A stretch of DNA of 64,000 bases, from NCBI GenBank assembly GCA_963771005.1, contig CAVYRO010000002.1, positions 310,001 to 374,000 on the forward strand, given 5' to 3'. Positions 45,942-55,161 of this stretch are shown here, piece by piece (the first letter of the stretch is position 1; each line of letters opens with the position of its first letter). The notes beneath the pieces were generated by a model. It was not told the origin of the DNA. It ran no database searches and worked only from the letters and a program-made list of their open reading frames with translations. The DNA is from DASQZK01 sp963771005. Its GTDB lineage: Bacteria; Bacteroidota; Bacteroidia; Bacteroidales; GCA-2748055. Both the position numbers and the translations under genes were made by a program.

Positions 45942-48352
45942 TTCCAGTTTAGAATTTCCGGCATGTCCAACCCATGTTCATCAATATATTTTGTATGTTC
46001 AATGAGCTTGTCCTGAACCATCTTTTTCAGTCTGGCACCGCTGGGACCCAAATTTGGTACACGAGCTATAACATCCAGTACCAGGTCGAACCGGTCAAGA
46101 TTATTCAGAACCGTCATGTCGAAGTACGTTGTAATGGTACCTTTTTCCTTATAACCCCGGACATGCATGTTTTTATGGTTGGTCCGGCGGTATGTCAACC
46201 TGTGAATTAACCACGGATAACCGTGGAAAGCAAAGACGATGGGTCTGTCTTTCGTGAACAACGCATCGAAGTCGTGGTCGTTCAGGCCATGCGGATGTTC
46301 TGTTTCGGGTTGCAGTTTCATCAAATCGACCACGTTGATTACCCGGATTCTCAGATCGGGAAGATGTTCGCGAAGGATGGAAACCGCAGCCAGGGTCTCA
46401 AGCGTTGGAACGTCGCCACAGCAGGCCATCACCACATCGGGTTCGGCACCCTGATCACTGCTGGCCCATTGCCATTCACCTATTCCTTTGGTGCAATGCT
46501 CAATGGCTTCATCCATGGTCAGCCACTGAGGAGCCTGGTATTTTCCGGCAATAACCACATTGACGTAATCACGGCTTCTAAGACAATGATCCCACACAGA
46601 CAATAAACAGTTGGCATCGGGAGGAAGGTACACACGTACGATAGAGGCCTTTTTGTTTACCACATGATCGATGAAGCCCGGATCCTGATGGGTAAAGCCA
46701 TTATGGGCCTGCTGCCAGACGTGCGAAGCCAGAAGATAATTGAGCGATGCGATTTTCTCTCGCCACGGCAATCCCGCCGTCACTTTCAGCCATTTGGCAT
46801 GTTGGTTAAACATCGAATCAATGATATGAATAAATGCCTCGTAGCAGTTAAACAACCCATGCCTTCCAGTGAGAAGGTATCCTTCAAGCCAGCCTTCGCA
46901 CTGATGTTCGCTTAGCATTTCCATCACCCGGCCCTCTGGGGCAAGAAATTCGTCGTTGTTCAGGGTTTGGGCTTCCCACTGCCGGTTGGTGACCTCAAAA
47001 ACAGCATTCAACCGGTTTGACAGCGTTTCATCCGGACCGAAAATCCGGAAATTTCCTGCCTCGCGGTTAAGAACAGCCACGTCGCGAAGGAACTTTCCAA
47101 GTTCATGCGTATCAGCTGCGTGGACGGATCCCGGTGAAGGTACATCCACCGAGTAATCTCTGAAATCGGGCATGATGAGATCCTTCAACAGCAAGCCTCC
47201 ATTAGCGTGTGGATTAGCTCCCATTCTTCGTTTTCCTTTTGGTGCCAGTTCGGCCAATTCAGGTAAAAGATGACCGCTTTTATCAAAATGTTCTTCAGGT
47301 TTATAGTTTTTCATCCAGCTTTCAAGCAGCTTCAGATGGTTCAGATGTCCGGAATCTACCAAAAGCGGTATTTGATGGGCCCGAAAGGTACCTTCGATTT
47401 GCAGTCCATCCACTACTTTCGGTCCGGTCCAGCCCTTTGGTGAATTAAATACAATCATCGGCCACCGTGGTCTTTTGGCGTCGTTATTTTTTCGTGCATT
47501 GTGTTGAATCTGCTTTATGTCTTCGATAACCGTTTCTAATGTGCCCGCCATGAGCTGGTGCATCTTTTCCGGATCATCACCTTCCACAAAGTAAGGTATC
47601 CAGCCGCAGCCGCGCATATATTGCTCCAGCTCTTCCTTTGAGATCCGGGCCAGAACGGTAGGGTTAGCTATCTTATATCCATTGAGATGAAGGATGGGTA
47701 ACACAGCACCGTCGGTGATGGGGTTGAGAAATTTATTGGAGTGCCAGGCAGTGGCCAGCGGTCCTGTTTCTGCTTCTCCATCGCCTACCACGCAAGCGAC
47801 GACCAGTTCGGGATTGTCGAAAACAGCACCGAAAGCATGACTGAGTGAATACCCAAGTTCTCCACCTTCGTGAATGGATCCCGGACATTCCGGGGAGACA
47901 TGACTGGGAATGCCTCCGGGAAATGAGAATTGGGTGAACAGTTTTTTAAGTCCTGACTCATCCTGAGTAATGTTTGGATATACCTCGCTGTAGGTGCCTT
48001 CGAGATACGTATTTCCCACCAGCGCCGGGCCACCATGGCCGGGGCCTGAAATATAGATCATATCCAGGTCGTATTTCTTTATGATTCGGTTCAGATGCAC
48101 ATAAATGAAGTTCTGTCCCGGAGTGGTTCCCCAATGTCCAAGAAGCATAGACTTCACGTGCGACATCTTCAGCGGTTCCCGCAGCAATGGGTTGTCGTGC
48201 AGATAGAGTTGCCCGACCGAGAGATAGTTTGCAGCCCGCCAGTAGGCGTCCATCTTTTGCAGTAGCTCCTGCGATAATACCTTATCCTTTGTCTCAACAT
48301 TTTTTGTTTTGGAGACAACGTTCTTTTCCAACGTTTCTTTCGCTTTCATCAT
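45920..48352 (-). CDS. xfp: Phosphoketolase (xylulose-5-P/fructose-6-P)
   Basis: An 810-aa TPP-dependent phosphoketolase, which splits xylulose-5-P or fructose-6-P with phosphate to acetyl-P and a sugar phosphate. Marks are the N-terminal GHWGTTPGQNFIYVHLNR, SGPGHGGPALV, the TPP motif VVGDGEAETGPLATAWHSNK, the MGANPHANGG linker and the C-terminal GPSGARLKKMV. Full length. ATGs lie at 48352 and 48349. Together with the phosphorylase and glucosidase genes it supports a glycogen-to-acetyl-P route. Confidence 0.96.
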   Translation of the reverse strand: MMKAKETLEKNVVSKTKNVETKDKVLSQELLQKMDAYWRAANYLSVGQLYLHDNPLLREPLKMSHVKSMLLGHWGTTPGQNFIYVHLNRIIKKYDLDMIYISGPGHGGPALVGNTYLEGTYSEVYPNITQDESGLKKLFTQFSFPGGIPSHVSPECPGSIHEGGELGYSLSHAFGAVFDNPELVVACVVGDGEAETGPLATAWHSNKFLNPITDGAVLPILHLNGYKIANPTVLARISKEELEQYMRGCGWIPYFVEGDDPEKMHQLMAGTLETVIEDIKQIQHNARKNNDAKRPRWPMIVFNSPKGWTGPKVVDGLQIEGTFRAHQIPLLVDSGHLNHLKLLESWMKNYKPEEHFDKSGHLLPELAELAPKGKRRMGANPHANGGLLLKDLIMPDFRDYSVDVPSPGSVHAADTHELGKFLRDVAVLNREAGNFRIFGPDETLSNRLNAVFEVTNRQWEAQTLNNDEFLAPEGRVMEMLSEHQCEGWLEGYLLTGRHGLFNCYEAFIHIIDSMFNQHAKWLKVTAGLPWREKIASLNYLLASHVWQQAHNGFTHQDPGFIDHVVNKKASIVRVYLPPDANCLLSVWDHCLRSRDYVNVVIAGKYQAPQWLTMDEAIEHCTKGIGEWQWASSDQGAEPDVVMACCGDVPTLETLAAVSILREHLPDLRIRVINVVDLMKLQPETEHPHGLNDHDFDALFTKDRPIVFAFHGYPWLIHRLTYRRTNHKNMHVRGYKEKGTITTYFDMTVLNNLDRFDLVLDVIARVPNLGPSGARLKKMVQDKLIEHTKYIDEHGLDMPEILNWKWNPNKI

Positions 48353-48359
48353 CTAAGAA

Positions 48360-49259
48360 TTATTTTTTTGCAGCTTTAATTACTGATTTTACCGTGCCCT
48401 CGCTTTCCAGAATTACTTTGCTGTTCATGATCATTTTATTATCTGATTCAATTCTGAAAGTGAGATGGAATTTATACCGCACATTATTTCCTTTTGCCAG
48501 CAAATCAAATACTGTTTTTCGCACTTCCTTAAAAGAAATTGTTATTGGAACTTCCAGGTTGGTCATACTTTTTGCCTGAATATCCTTAATGCCAGGAATT
48601 TCTCCTTTAATCCATTGATTATCTTCAATGGAAACCTCATAAACTATGCTGTCAGCTCTAAACGCAAATTCATTCCTGTTATTTATTGAAACGAGCAACT
48701 GAGTAGCTGCTCTTGAAAAATTAAGTGAATCAATTTCGAAATGTTCTGCTTTTACTTCAGGAATATAGATCCTTGGGATTGATTTTTTAATGTCGATATT
48801 GAATTTCTCTTTAAAAAAAATGTGTGTAAAGAAAGATCCCTGAAATTGAAATTCTACAGAATCGGGATTTTCCCGCTCATTTGCTTTCATGACGGAAGAA
48901 AGTGAATCACTGAAAATGGTGATTGGAAGCGTAATCAGGCTGCTGGCATTTCTTTTCAATGAAATTGATTTTTTGTAATGATCTTTCAATATCTCATTTC
49001 CATCGATAAAAATCCCGTATTCTAAACTGTCTGCTGTGAATGAAAGTGGAAGTTGATTTTTGATTTCTACTTTTACCTTCATTTCTATTTTCTGAGAAGT
49101 AAGAGAAGTTATTTTTATCTCCGACAACTCCAGTCGCGGCAGCAAAAATGTTTTGTTCGGGTCCTCATCATGCACATAACTCCAATATCGCCATATAAAA
49201 AACGAGGCAATTATGGCTATGATTAAAAATACAAGGGTTAAAATGATTCTCTTTATCAT
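48360..49259 (-). CDS. LEA14/WHy-domain membrane protein
   Basis: A 299-aa protein with an N-terminal membrane anchor (about 5-25) and two late-embryogenesis-abundant type 2 (WHy) domains, recognised by alternating strands such as KVEIKNQLPLSFTADSLEYGIFIDG and VSINNRNEFAFRADSIVYEVSI. The last residues are basic (IKAAKK). LEA2 proteins are linked to desiccation or osmotic stress. Its end is 7 bp from the phosphoketolase start, so the two are likely co-transcribed. Confidence 0.8.
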   Translation of the reverse strand: MIKRIILTLVFLIIAIIASFFIWRYWSYVHDEDPNKTFLLPRLELSEIKITSLTSQKIEMKVKVEIKNQLPLSFTADSLEYGIFIDGNEILKDHYKKSISLKRNASSLITLPITIFSDSLSSVMKANERENPDSVEFQFQGSFFTHIFFKEKFNIDIKKSIPRIYIPEVKAEHFEIDSLNFSRAATQLLVSINNRNEFAFRADSIVYEVSIEDNQWIKGEIPGIKDIQAKSMTNLEVPITISFKEVRKTVFDLLAKGNNVRYKFHLTFRIESDNKMIMNSKVILESEGTVKSVIKAAKK

Positions 49260-49494
49260 GTTTTATGACTTTTTCTCATATTTGCTTTTTCCAGGCCGAT
49301 TAGCCTGTTAACGATGTCAACCTTTTGGTTCCGGCTTAATTAATCAGGAGTAATATTTCGGTAAGGATTCCCTGACTCAGCGCGAATCTTAACTTTCAGG
49401 TTTAATAAAAGGTTTTACGCTACCATAATACACCGGGCCTGCCATGCCGATTTCAAATACATATTTTGAGTTCGAGCTTTCAATACATTAAATC

Positions 49495-52041
49495 TTAATG
49501 TTGCCAAAGAATAAGATTAGTTTCTAAAGGAACGGTAACTCCCGAATGATTCGGAATTATCCGCGGCGTGTAGTCTGATGCAGGACGTATTGAAGCAACT
49601 GAGGTGTAATAGGTGTAGCAACCATTTTTTGCTTTTATTTTTTCACGGCGTGTCATCTGCTGTATAAACGGCGCTTCCCCATTCATTGAATTTGCAAATA
49701 GCTGTACTTCAATGGTATCTGGGTTAATATCATTGAAATAAACCTGTACCCCAATTCTATGCTGTTTTTCAATAGTTTGGAGCTTTACTTCACCAAAGTA
49801 AATGGAATGCCATTTTTGCTCAAGGTTAAGGAGCACATCAGCTATCTGCTTTCCTGTTTTGCCTTTATCGGCAGCGCGTTCAAGATAGGCTGTTGCGGCA
49901 GGCAAATAGTGTTGTTCGGTGTATTCCCGCACCGTTCTGTCGGCAGAAAACCGGGGCGTTAATTGTGCCATACTTTCCCGCATTCGCTTAATCCAGGAGA
50001 CAGGGATCCCCTTTTCATTACGGTTGTAAAATTCAGGTACTACCTGCTGTTCGAGTATATCATAAAGTTGTTCAGCTTCCCTGGCATCCCAGGCCAGATC
50101 GTCACCGTGTTCAAGTCCATCGCCCAGGGCCCAGCCCAGCTCGGGTGAGTATGCTTCAGCCCACCAGCCATCGAGTTCAGATAGATTAATTCCACCATTG
50201 ACCAGCACTTTCATGCCGCTGGTACCACTGGCCTCCCAGGGGCGTCGTGGTGTGTTGATCCAGACGTCAACCCCCTGAACCAGATGTTGGGATAAACGCA
50301 TATCGTAATCGCTCAGAAATATGACTGGAGGATGGAACCCATTTTGCCTTATAAACATCACCCATTCTTTAATTAAATCACGGCCCGCCTGGTCGGTGGG
50401 ATGCGCTTTGCCTGCAAGAATAAGTTGCACCGGAAACTTCGGATTTGTCAACAAGCGAAGCAATCGTTGCGGATCGTGCAGCAACAAATTGGGTCGTTTA
50501 TAGGTGGCAAAACGTCGTGCAAAGCCCAGAGTCAAAATGTTGGGGTCAAACAGATGTTTTGCCCGTTCAATGGAAGCTGCTGAATGACCTGAACCAAGCA
50601 ATTGTTTCGAAAAATAGTCCCGGGCAAATCCGATGAGTGCTTTGTTGGCATCGGTACGCATTTCCCAGAGCTTTTCATCGGGAACGCGGCGAATATCCAG
50701 CCCCAGGGTTTCATTTGTTCCCAGCCATCGTTCTTTGCCGCAAAATGCTGTCCAGACCTCATCTGCTTCTTTGGAGTCCCATGTTGGCATGTGCACCCCG
50801 TTGGTAATATGCCCAACGGGCACTTCCTCCTCAGGCCAGTGAGGAAACAGGGGACCAAAGATGTGTCTGCTAACATCACTGTGAAGACGACTTACCGCAT
50901 TTACTGCCCCGCTTCCCCTGACAGCCAGATAGGCCATATTGAAGGCTTCCGATTCGTTCCGGGGTTCTTTCCTGCCTAAGGCTAACAATTGCCGGCGCTG
51001 AATGCCGAGCTTCTTTTCAGCGTATTCTCCAAGGTATTGTTCAATGAGTGATGGTTGGAAACAATCAAAGCCTGCTGCTACGGCAGTATGCGTGGTAAAG
51101 ATATTGCCAGCTCTTGTAGCTGCTAAGGCAACCTCAAAAGTTTGACCTGTATCTTTCATAAAATCATTTGCGCGTTCCAGTATTACAAATGCGGCATGAC
51201 CTTCGTTGAGATGGCATACCTCGGGCTGAGTGCCCAGAGCCTTGAGAAGCCGCCATCCTCCGATTCCGAGCACTATTTCCTGTTTAAGACGAAGTTCAGG
51301 ACCGCCGCCATATAATTCGCTTGTTATTCCACGATGAACCGGGAAATTTGCTGCATCGTTACTGTCCAGCAAATAGAGCTTAATACGACCTACCTGAACC
51401 TGCCATGCCCGCAACCATAAAGAATAACCTGGCAGTGCGATTTCCAATCGCAGCCATTCTCCATTTGGCTGACGCAGCGGTGTGATCGGCAATTGTCCGG
51501 GGTCATTATAGGGGAAAAGGGCCTGTTGTTCTCCATTTTTGTCAATTTCCTGGCGAAAATAGCCTTGCTGATAAAGCAACCCTATGCCAACAACCGGCAC
51601 TCCAAGATCACTCGCCGTCTTGAGTTGATCACCGGCTACATTTCCCAAACCTCCCGAATATATGGGCAGAGCCTCACTTAACATGAATTCCATGCTAAAA
51701 TATGCTACACAGGTTAGAGGAGTCTGCGGATATTTTTGTTGAAACCAGGCAGGCGCTTTGTCTGCATCTTTTTTGCCCTTTACAAGGACATCAATCTTAC
51801 TGCGAAATACCTGATCATTCATCACCTTATTAAACTGATCGCGGGAAACTGTTTGTAATACAATCCATGGATTATGCGTGAAGTCCCAAAGTTCGGGTTC
51901 GAGCATCCGCCAAATTTCATCCGCCCCATGGTCCCATGACCAGCGCATGTCGAGAGCGATTTCCACCAAAGAATCAAATCCTTCAATATCCTTCGGTAAA
52001 TTGCTGTAATTCGGTTTGTTAATCGGTGATTTTTTATTCAT
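49495..52041 (-). CDS. glgP: Glycogen/alpha-glucan phosphorylase (GT35)
   Basis: An 848-aa alpha-glucan phosphorylase of the short bacterial type, releasing glucose-1-P. The PLP lysine K611 lies in EASGTSGMK. Other marks are AYFSMEFMLSEALPIYSGGLGNVAGD near the N-terminus and CHLNEGHAAFVILERANDF. An N-terminal DUF3417-like segment (DMRWSWDHGADEIWRML) is present, as in Thermotoga and actinobacterial enzymes. The next gene upstream is a remnant of phosphoglucomutase, which would use its product. Confidence 0.94.
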   Translation of the reverse strand: MNKKSPINKPNYSNLPKDIEGFDSLVEIALDMRWSWDHGADEIWRMLEPELWDFTHNPWIVLQTVSRDQFNKVMNDQVFRSKIDVLVKGKKDADKAPAWFQQKYPQTPLTCVAYFSMEFMLSEALPIYSGGLGNVAGDQLKTASDLGVPVVGIGLLYQQGYFRQEIDKNGEQQALFPYNDPGQLPITPLRQPNGEWLRLEIALPGYSLWLRAWQVQVGRIKLYLLDSNDAANFPVHRGITSELYGGGPELRLKQEIVLGIGGWRLLKALGTQPEVCHLNEGHAAFVILERANDFMKDTGQTFEVALAATRAGNIFTTHTAVAAGFDCFQPSLIEQYLGEYAEKKLGIQRRQLLALGRKEPRNESEAFNMAYLAVRGSGAVNAVSRLHSDVSRHIFGPLFPHWPEEEVPVGHITNGVHMPTWDSKEADEVWTAFCGKERWLGTNETLGLDIRRVPDEKLWEMRTDANKALIGFARDYFSKQLLGSGHSAASIERAKHLFDPNILTLGFARRFATYKRPNLLLHDPQRLLRLLTNPKFPVQLILAGKAHPTDQAGRDLIKEWVMFIRQNGFHPPVIFLSDYDMRLSQHLVQGVDVWINTPRRPWEASGTSGMKVLVNGGINLSELDGWWAEAYSPELGWALGDGLEHGDDLAWDAREAEQLYDILEQQVVPEFYNRNEKGIPVSWIKRMRESMAQLTPRFSADRTVREYTEQHYLPAATAYLERAADKGKTGKQIADVLLNLEQKWHSIYFGEVKLQTIEKQHRIGVQVYFNDINPDTIEVQLFANSMNGEAPFIQQMTRREKIKAKNGCYTYYTSVASIRPASDYTPRIIPNHSGVTVPLETNLILWQH

Positions 52042-52075
52042 GATCTTTGCACTCAGGTTATTTCAAAGTCGCTAA

Positions 52076-52319
52076 CTATATATGTTTTGAATGCTCTCTC
52101 ATTCTCTTAAGTATATTGGATGCTGCTATTGGAGTGCTTTCCTGAACTGCACCAGACTCGAGGGTTTTTCTAAGAACTTCCAATAAATCGTTAAATCCTT
52201 TTTCCCGCTGGTCCCTAAGCACATGATGCACCCGATGGCGCAACTGTGCGCTCCTCATCATCTTTTGCGGCCAACAACATGATCAGTGAATCAATATTCT
52301 TCCCGATTTGTCTGTTCAT
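52076..52319 (-). pseudogene. Small frameshifted gene between pgm and glgP
   Basis: The frame starting MNRQIGKNIDSLIMLLAAKDD at 52319 runs into a stop, while the +1 frame continues RSAQLRHRVHHVLRDQREKG and ends REHSKHI at 52076. Joining the two near 52258 gives one helical protein of about 80 aa, so one base is probably gained or lost. I do not know the family. It sits 5 bp after the pgm remnant and before glgP. Confidence 0.55.
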
Positions 52320-52324
52320 GATTT

Positions 52325-52588
52325 CTACTCTTTATTCACCTTAGAACGGGTTTCAGATGAAATTAGGTCATTTATGATTCCCTTTGCTTCGACTAAAATG
52401 CGGTGCAAATGATCTTCTCCCCGAAAACTCTCAGCATAAATTTTATATAGTTTCTCGGTACCTGATGGACGAACCGCAAACCATCCACTCGTTGTTATAA
52501 CTTTTAAGCCTCCGATGGATGCAAGGTTACCCGGAGCATGCGTGAGAATGGTTTCGACTTTTTCACCGACCAGCATATCAATCCGAAC
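52325..52588 (-). pseudogene. pgm: Phosphoglucomutase C-terminal remnant
   Basis: The last 83 or so residues match the C-terminal domain of alpha-D-phosphohexomutases: ILTHAPGNLASIGGLKVITTSGWFAVRPSGTEKLYKIYAESF, where RPSGTE is the phosphate-binding motif. The other 80% of the enzyme is missing: upstream sequence is unrelated and has stops. The deletion removes the enzyme that would feed glucose-1-P from glgP into glycolysis. Confidence 0.82.
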
Positions 52589-52738
52589 CTATTGCTTTGA
52601 CAGGATGAACAAATGTTCAAATGTCAAATTGTGATATGAATATCAGATGAACAGAGCTATCAATAATTCGCTGCAAGATGTGTCAGAAGGCGTTAATATT
52701 TCTTGAATACGAACATAAATGCAATGAACGATAGGGCG

Positions 52739-52960
52739 TTAACTTTTCGGAGACTGCCAGACAAGAACGTCTCCAAGGCCCCTGACTAAAACATCGATGT
52801 TAGGAGACCATTGAAGGTGGTGTCTTTTGTTTGCCATACTATTCACCTCTCCGATTTTTGCCACCCGCTCTTTTGTAAAGAAAGTGGCCGCTGTAAAGAT
52901 GGTAAGCACGAAACCAATCACTACAATGAGATAACCTGTTTTTTATAGGTTATCTGTGGT
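52739..52960 (-). pseudogene. Small membrane protein, start lost
   Basis: Frame TGYLIVVIGFVLTIFTAATFFTKERV and on to HHLQWSPNIDVLVRGLGDVLVWQSPKS resembles a two-helix membrane protein of Bacteroidota. A stop (TAA) lies directly before KTGYL and no ATG is in frame. GTG at 52921 could only start after the first half of helix 1. A single base change in the A run at 52941-52946 (plus-strand T run) would explain it. Alternatively a non-standard start is used. Confidence 0.5.
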
Positions 52961-53005
52961 CAAAATTGATAAAAAACAGGCTATCTCATGAATTATGAGA
53001 TAGCC
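52928..53005 (-). terminator. Terminator with three alternating arms
   Basis: GGCTATCTCAT and ATGAGATAGCC (52979-53005, 11-bp perfect arms, 5-base loop) are followed on the minus strand by TGTTTTTT. It stops the two-gene operon to the right. The word GAGATARCCTGTTTTTTAT occurs again inverted at 52928-52946, able to pair with 52969-52987, so a second, competing hairpin exists. Confidence 0.72.
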
Positions 53006-53056
53006 GGATGGAAGTTCGGTCGAGATCAACAAACGTAATCTTCTCCAATTAATGGC

Positions 53057-53383
53057 CTATAGCAAAACAATCAATAGAATAACAATAAGAATTATCGCAC
53101 CACCCGAAAGATAAACTCCGCCACCAATTGTTGAAAGCGTTTGTTTTATTGTTTTGACTTCTTTTCTCAGGTTTTTCTTTTCTGACGGTCTTAAATTTGA
53201 CTTATCCATCGATTTAATTTCGTCCAATCTGAGAAGCAATACTCTTGAATCAGTTGAAGTAACGGGGTCAGCAACCATTGGAGCAGTTGCCGAAGCTGGT
53301 TCAGTACCCGATGCATGTAAGTGTATGGGTGTAAAAGTGAGTAACAGACATGCTGTCATTAAACTAAAAATGATTTTTTTCAT
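53057..53383 (-). CDS. Small exported/membrane protein (108 aa)
   Basis: A signal peptide (residues 1-25, HASG) is followed by a helical segment rich in K/E/R (SMDKSNLRPSEKKNLRKEVKTIKQ) and a C-terminal membrane helix (GGVYLSGGAIILIVILLIVLL). Proteins of this layout are common and uncharacterised in Bacteroidota. It is co-directional with and 27 bp after the lmo0937-type gene, thus under the site C promoter. Confidence 0.72.
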   Translation of the reverse strand: MKKIIFSLMTACLLLTFTPIHLHASGTEPASATAPMVADPVTSTDSRVLLLRLDEIKSMDKSNLRPSEKKNLRKEVKTIKQTLSTIGGGVYLSGGAIILIVILLIVLL

Positions 53384-53410
53384 CTTTTTTGATTTATTTC
53401 AATTAAGTTA

Positions 53411-53566
53411 TTAAAATACTCTCCGACCCTGAATGAGCCTGAATAGAATAGCGATAATTGCAATTACAAGAAGAATATGGATTATGCCACCAGCATTGTA
53501 CCCAATAAATCCAATTGCCCATGCGATAAGCAAAATCACAGCAATAACGTAAAGTAGATTTCCCAT
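53411..53566 (-). CDS. lmo0937-family small membrane protein
   Basis: A 51-aa protein, MGNLLYVIAVILLIAWAIGF then YNAGGIIHILLVIAIIAILF, two helices and a basic end (RLIQGRRVF). This is the lmo0937 pattern. A neighbouring frame at 53403-53600 is a shadow. It is the first gene under site C, 92 bp from the -7 box. Confidence 0.85.
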   Translation of the reverse strand: MGNLLYVIAVILLIAWAIGFIGYNAGGIIHILLVIAIIAILFRLIQGRRVF

Positions 53567-53658
53567 AATTTTTTATTTTTAATTTTGATTTCTGAGGCAA
53601 TATGTTATAAAAAGAATAAACTCTTAATGACTATGATGTTTAGGTGATTAATACCTTC

Positions 53659-53723
53659 CAAAGGTAGGCTCTGACTGATCATTACTACTACATAATTCCA
53701 TGAATAAATTACATAATTCACAC
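53659..53723 (-). promoter_or_regulatory. Composite AraC-type promoter, site C
   Basis: On the minus strand GTGTGAATTATGTAA begins at 53723, TGTAGT at 53692 (31 bp on) and TACCTTTG at 53666 (26 bp on), which is a perfect TAnnTTTG -7 box. It controls the lmo0937-type gene and the next gene. Confidence 0.82.
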
Positions 53724-53922
53724 ATTTTAATTAAATAATGAAATTCCCACGAAACAAAAACCTGAAGAATTCAGGAAGGCCTGAACTTTCGCTGAATGAA
53801 CAGACTATACGAATGTCCGCTATAACCTCCCGGAAAAAATCGAATGCTCCTGTGCAAAATAATGTTGAATTTCGACAGGCGAGGGGAGAGCTCAAGGGGT
53901 TTGTTTTCCTTGATCACGGGTA

Positions 53923-55104
53923 TTAAATCAAAGAACCATCTCGTATCTCATAAAAAAAAGGCGTCCTTTTTTCTTCGACACATTTCGCGGCGTACAGATA
54001 GAGCGCAGCGCTCCAGGTTTGCCAGTCCTCTCCCATAGGCTTTCCGTCCTGGGCTTTAATCCATTCGTTAAATCCAAAACCGACGGTTCCGGTTTTGGAA
54101 ATTTTAATACAATGTGTAAGTTCCATGAGCTTTTCACCGGCAAGCGTGAACCGTTTCGCAGCCACCAACGCAGCGATATAAAAACCGCAAATAAATGGCC
54201 AAATTCCCCCGTTATGATAATCCCCCGGATTGTTAAAAGCTGAATATCGCATATGCCAGTCGGGATCCCCCTGTTTAACAAAGGGAAAGAAGTTAGGTGG
54301 CAGGCCAACAGCCAATTCACCACTTCTGCGCATTTCCGAGCACTCCTCTTCAATCCAGGAGATCATTTCATCCGCCCGCGATGGCGATGCTAATCCGGAA
54401 AGAATAGCCAGACTGTTACCGAGAAGATCGAAACGTTCACTATTAAGAATTTTATAGGACCAAAAAGCATAGTAGGGTTTATGTTTAACAACCAGACCTT
54501 CGTGAACATGCCGGTGCATTGTTCCTCCGGTAATGGTAAACCGGCTCATTGAATGGTGGACACTTTCTGCTCTTACCTGATGTCTAAGAAGCCTCAGGTA
54601 ACTGTATACAAGGGTGTTCACAAACAAACCATAGCCAATTACCCACTGTTCGTCGCGCCAGTCGCTCGTCGGCTGTTGAGCTACAAGGTATCTGTCCGAC
54701 GGACTTTGATACTCCATCCATATCAGAGCTTTTTCAACTGCTTCCTTAAGAAAGTCAGGTTCACCGGAAACGTTTCTGAAAATGCCTGTTGCGAGTAAAA
54801 ATAATGGTGTGGTATCACTTGATCCTCGGTCATCCTTGTCGTGCACCAATGAGGGGATGTGTCCCCGTGGTGTCTGATTTATTGCCAATGTTTCCAGTAC
54901 TTTTCGCATACTTTCCATTAAGATGCGATTTCCTGTAACGGCAATACCAAAAATAGAAAACATGAGATCCCTGGTGTAGGGCTCCGGATACCCCCAGCCT
55001 GCTGTTCGGGGGAGCCCGTGGAATGGTCCGTGGGCATTATGAAGGAGTACTTCAACGGCAAACTTTTTCGCCTCTTCAATTTCCAGCCAGTCGGTTGTTT
55101 GCAT
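53923..55104 (-). CDS. GH100/amylo-alpha-1,6-glucosidase-like (alpha/alpha)6 hydrolase
   Basis: A 393-aa protein. Segments WGYPEPYTRDLMFSIFGIAVTG, TPRGHIPSLVHD, RGSSDTTPLFLLATG, WMEYQSP and PGDYHNGGIWPFICGFYIAALV follow the order seen in neutral invertase/debranching-type glycosidases. Acidic candidates are in YTRDLM and GSSDTTP. No signal peptide, so it is cytoplasmic. It may trim stored glucans or hydrolyse sucrose-like sugars. Confidence 0.75.
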   Translation of the reverse strand: MQTTDWLEIEEAKKFAVEVLLHNAHGPFHGLPRTAGWGYPEPYTRDLMFSIFGIAVTGNRILMESMRKVLETLAINQTPRGHIPSLVHDKDDRGSSDTTPLFLLATGIFRNVSGEPDFLKEAVEKALIWMEYQSPSDRYLVAQQPTSDWRDEQWVIGYGLFVNTLVYSYLRLLRHQVRAESVHHSMSRFTITGGTMHRHVHEGLVVKHKPYYAFWSYKILNSERFDLLGNSLAILSGLASPSRADEMISWIEEECSEMRRSGELAVGLPPNFFPFVKQGDPDWHMRYSAFNNPGDYHNGGIWPFICGFYIAALVAAKRFTLAGEKLMELTHCIKISKTGTVGFGFNEWIKAQDGKPMGEDWQTWSAALYLYAAKCVEEKRTPFFYEIRDGSLI

Positions 55105-55161
55105 ATTGTATTATTAAACTTAATTATAGATATGGTGTGTTAATAGCTTTTCTCAGATGAT

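Noticed and set aside
53738..53926. 62-aa plus-strand frame
   Set aside because: No recognisable content and it runs into the convergent hydrolase gene; probably chance.
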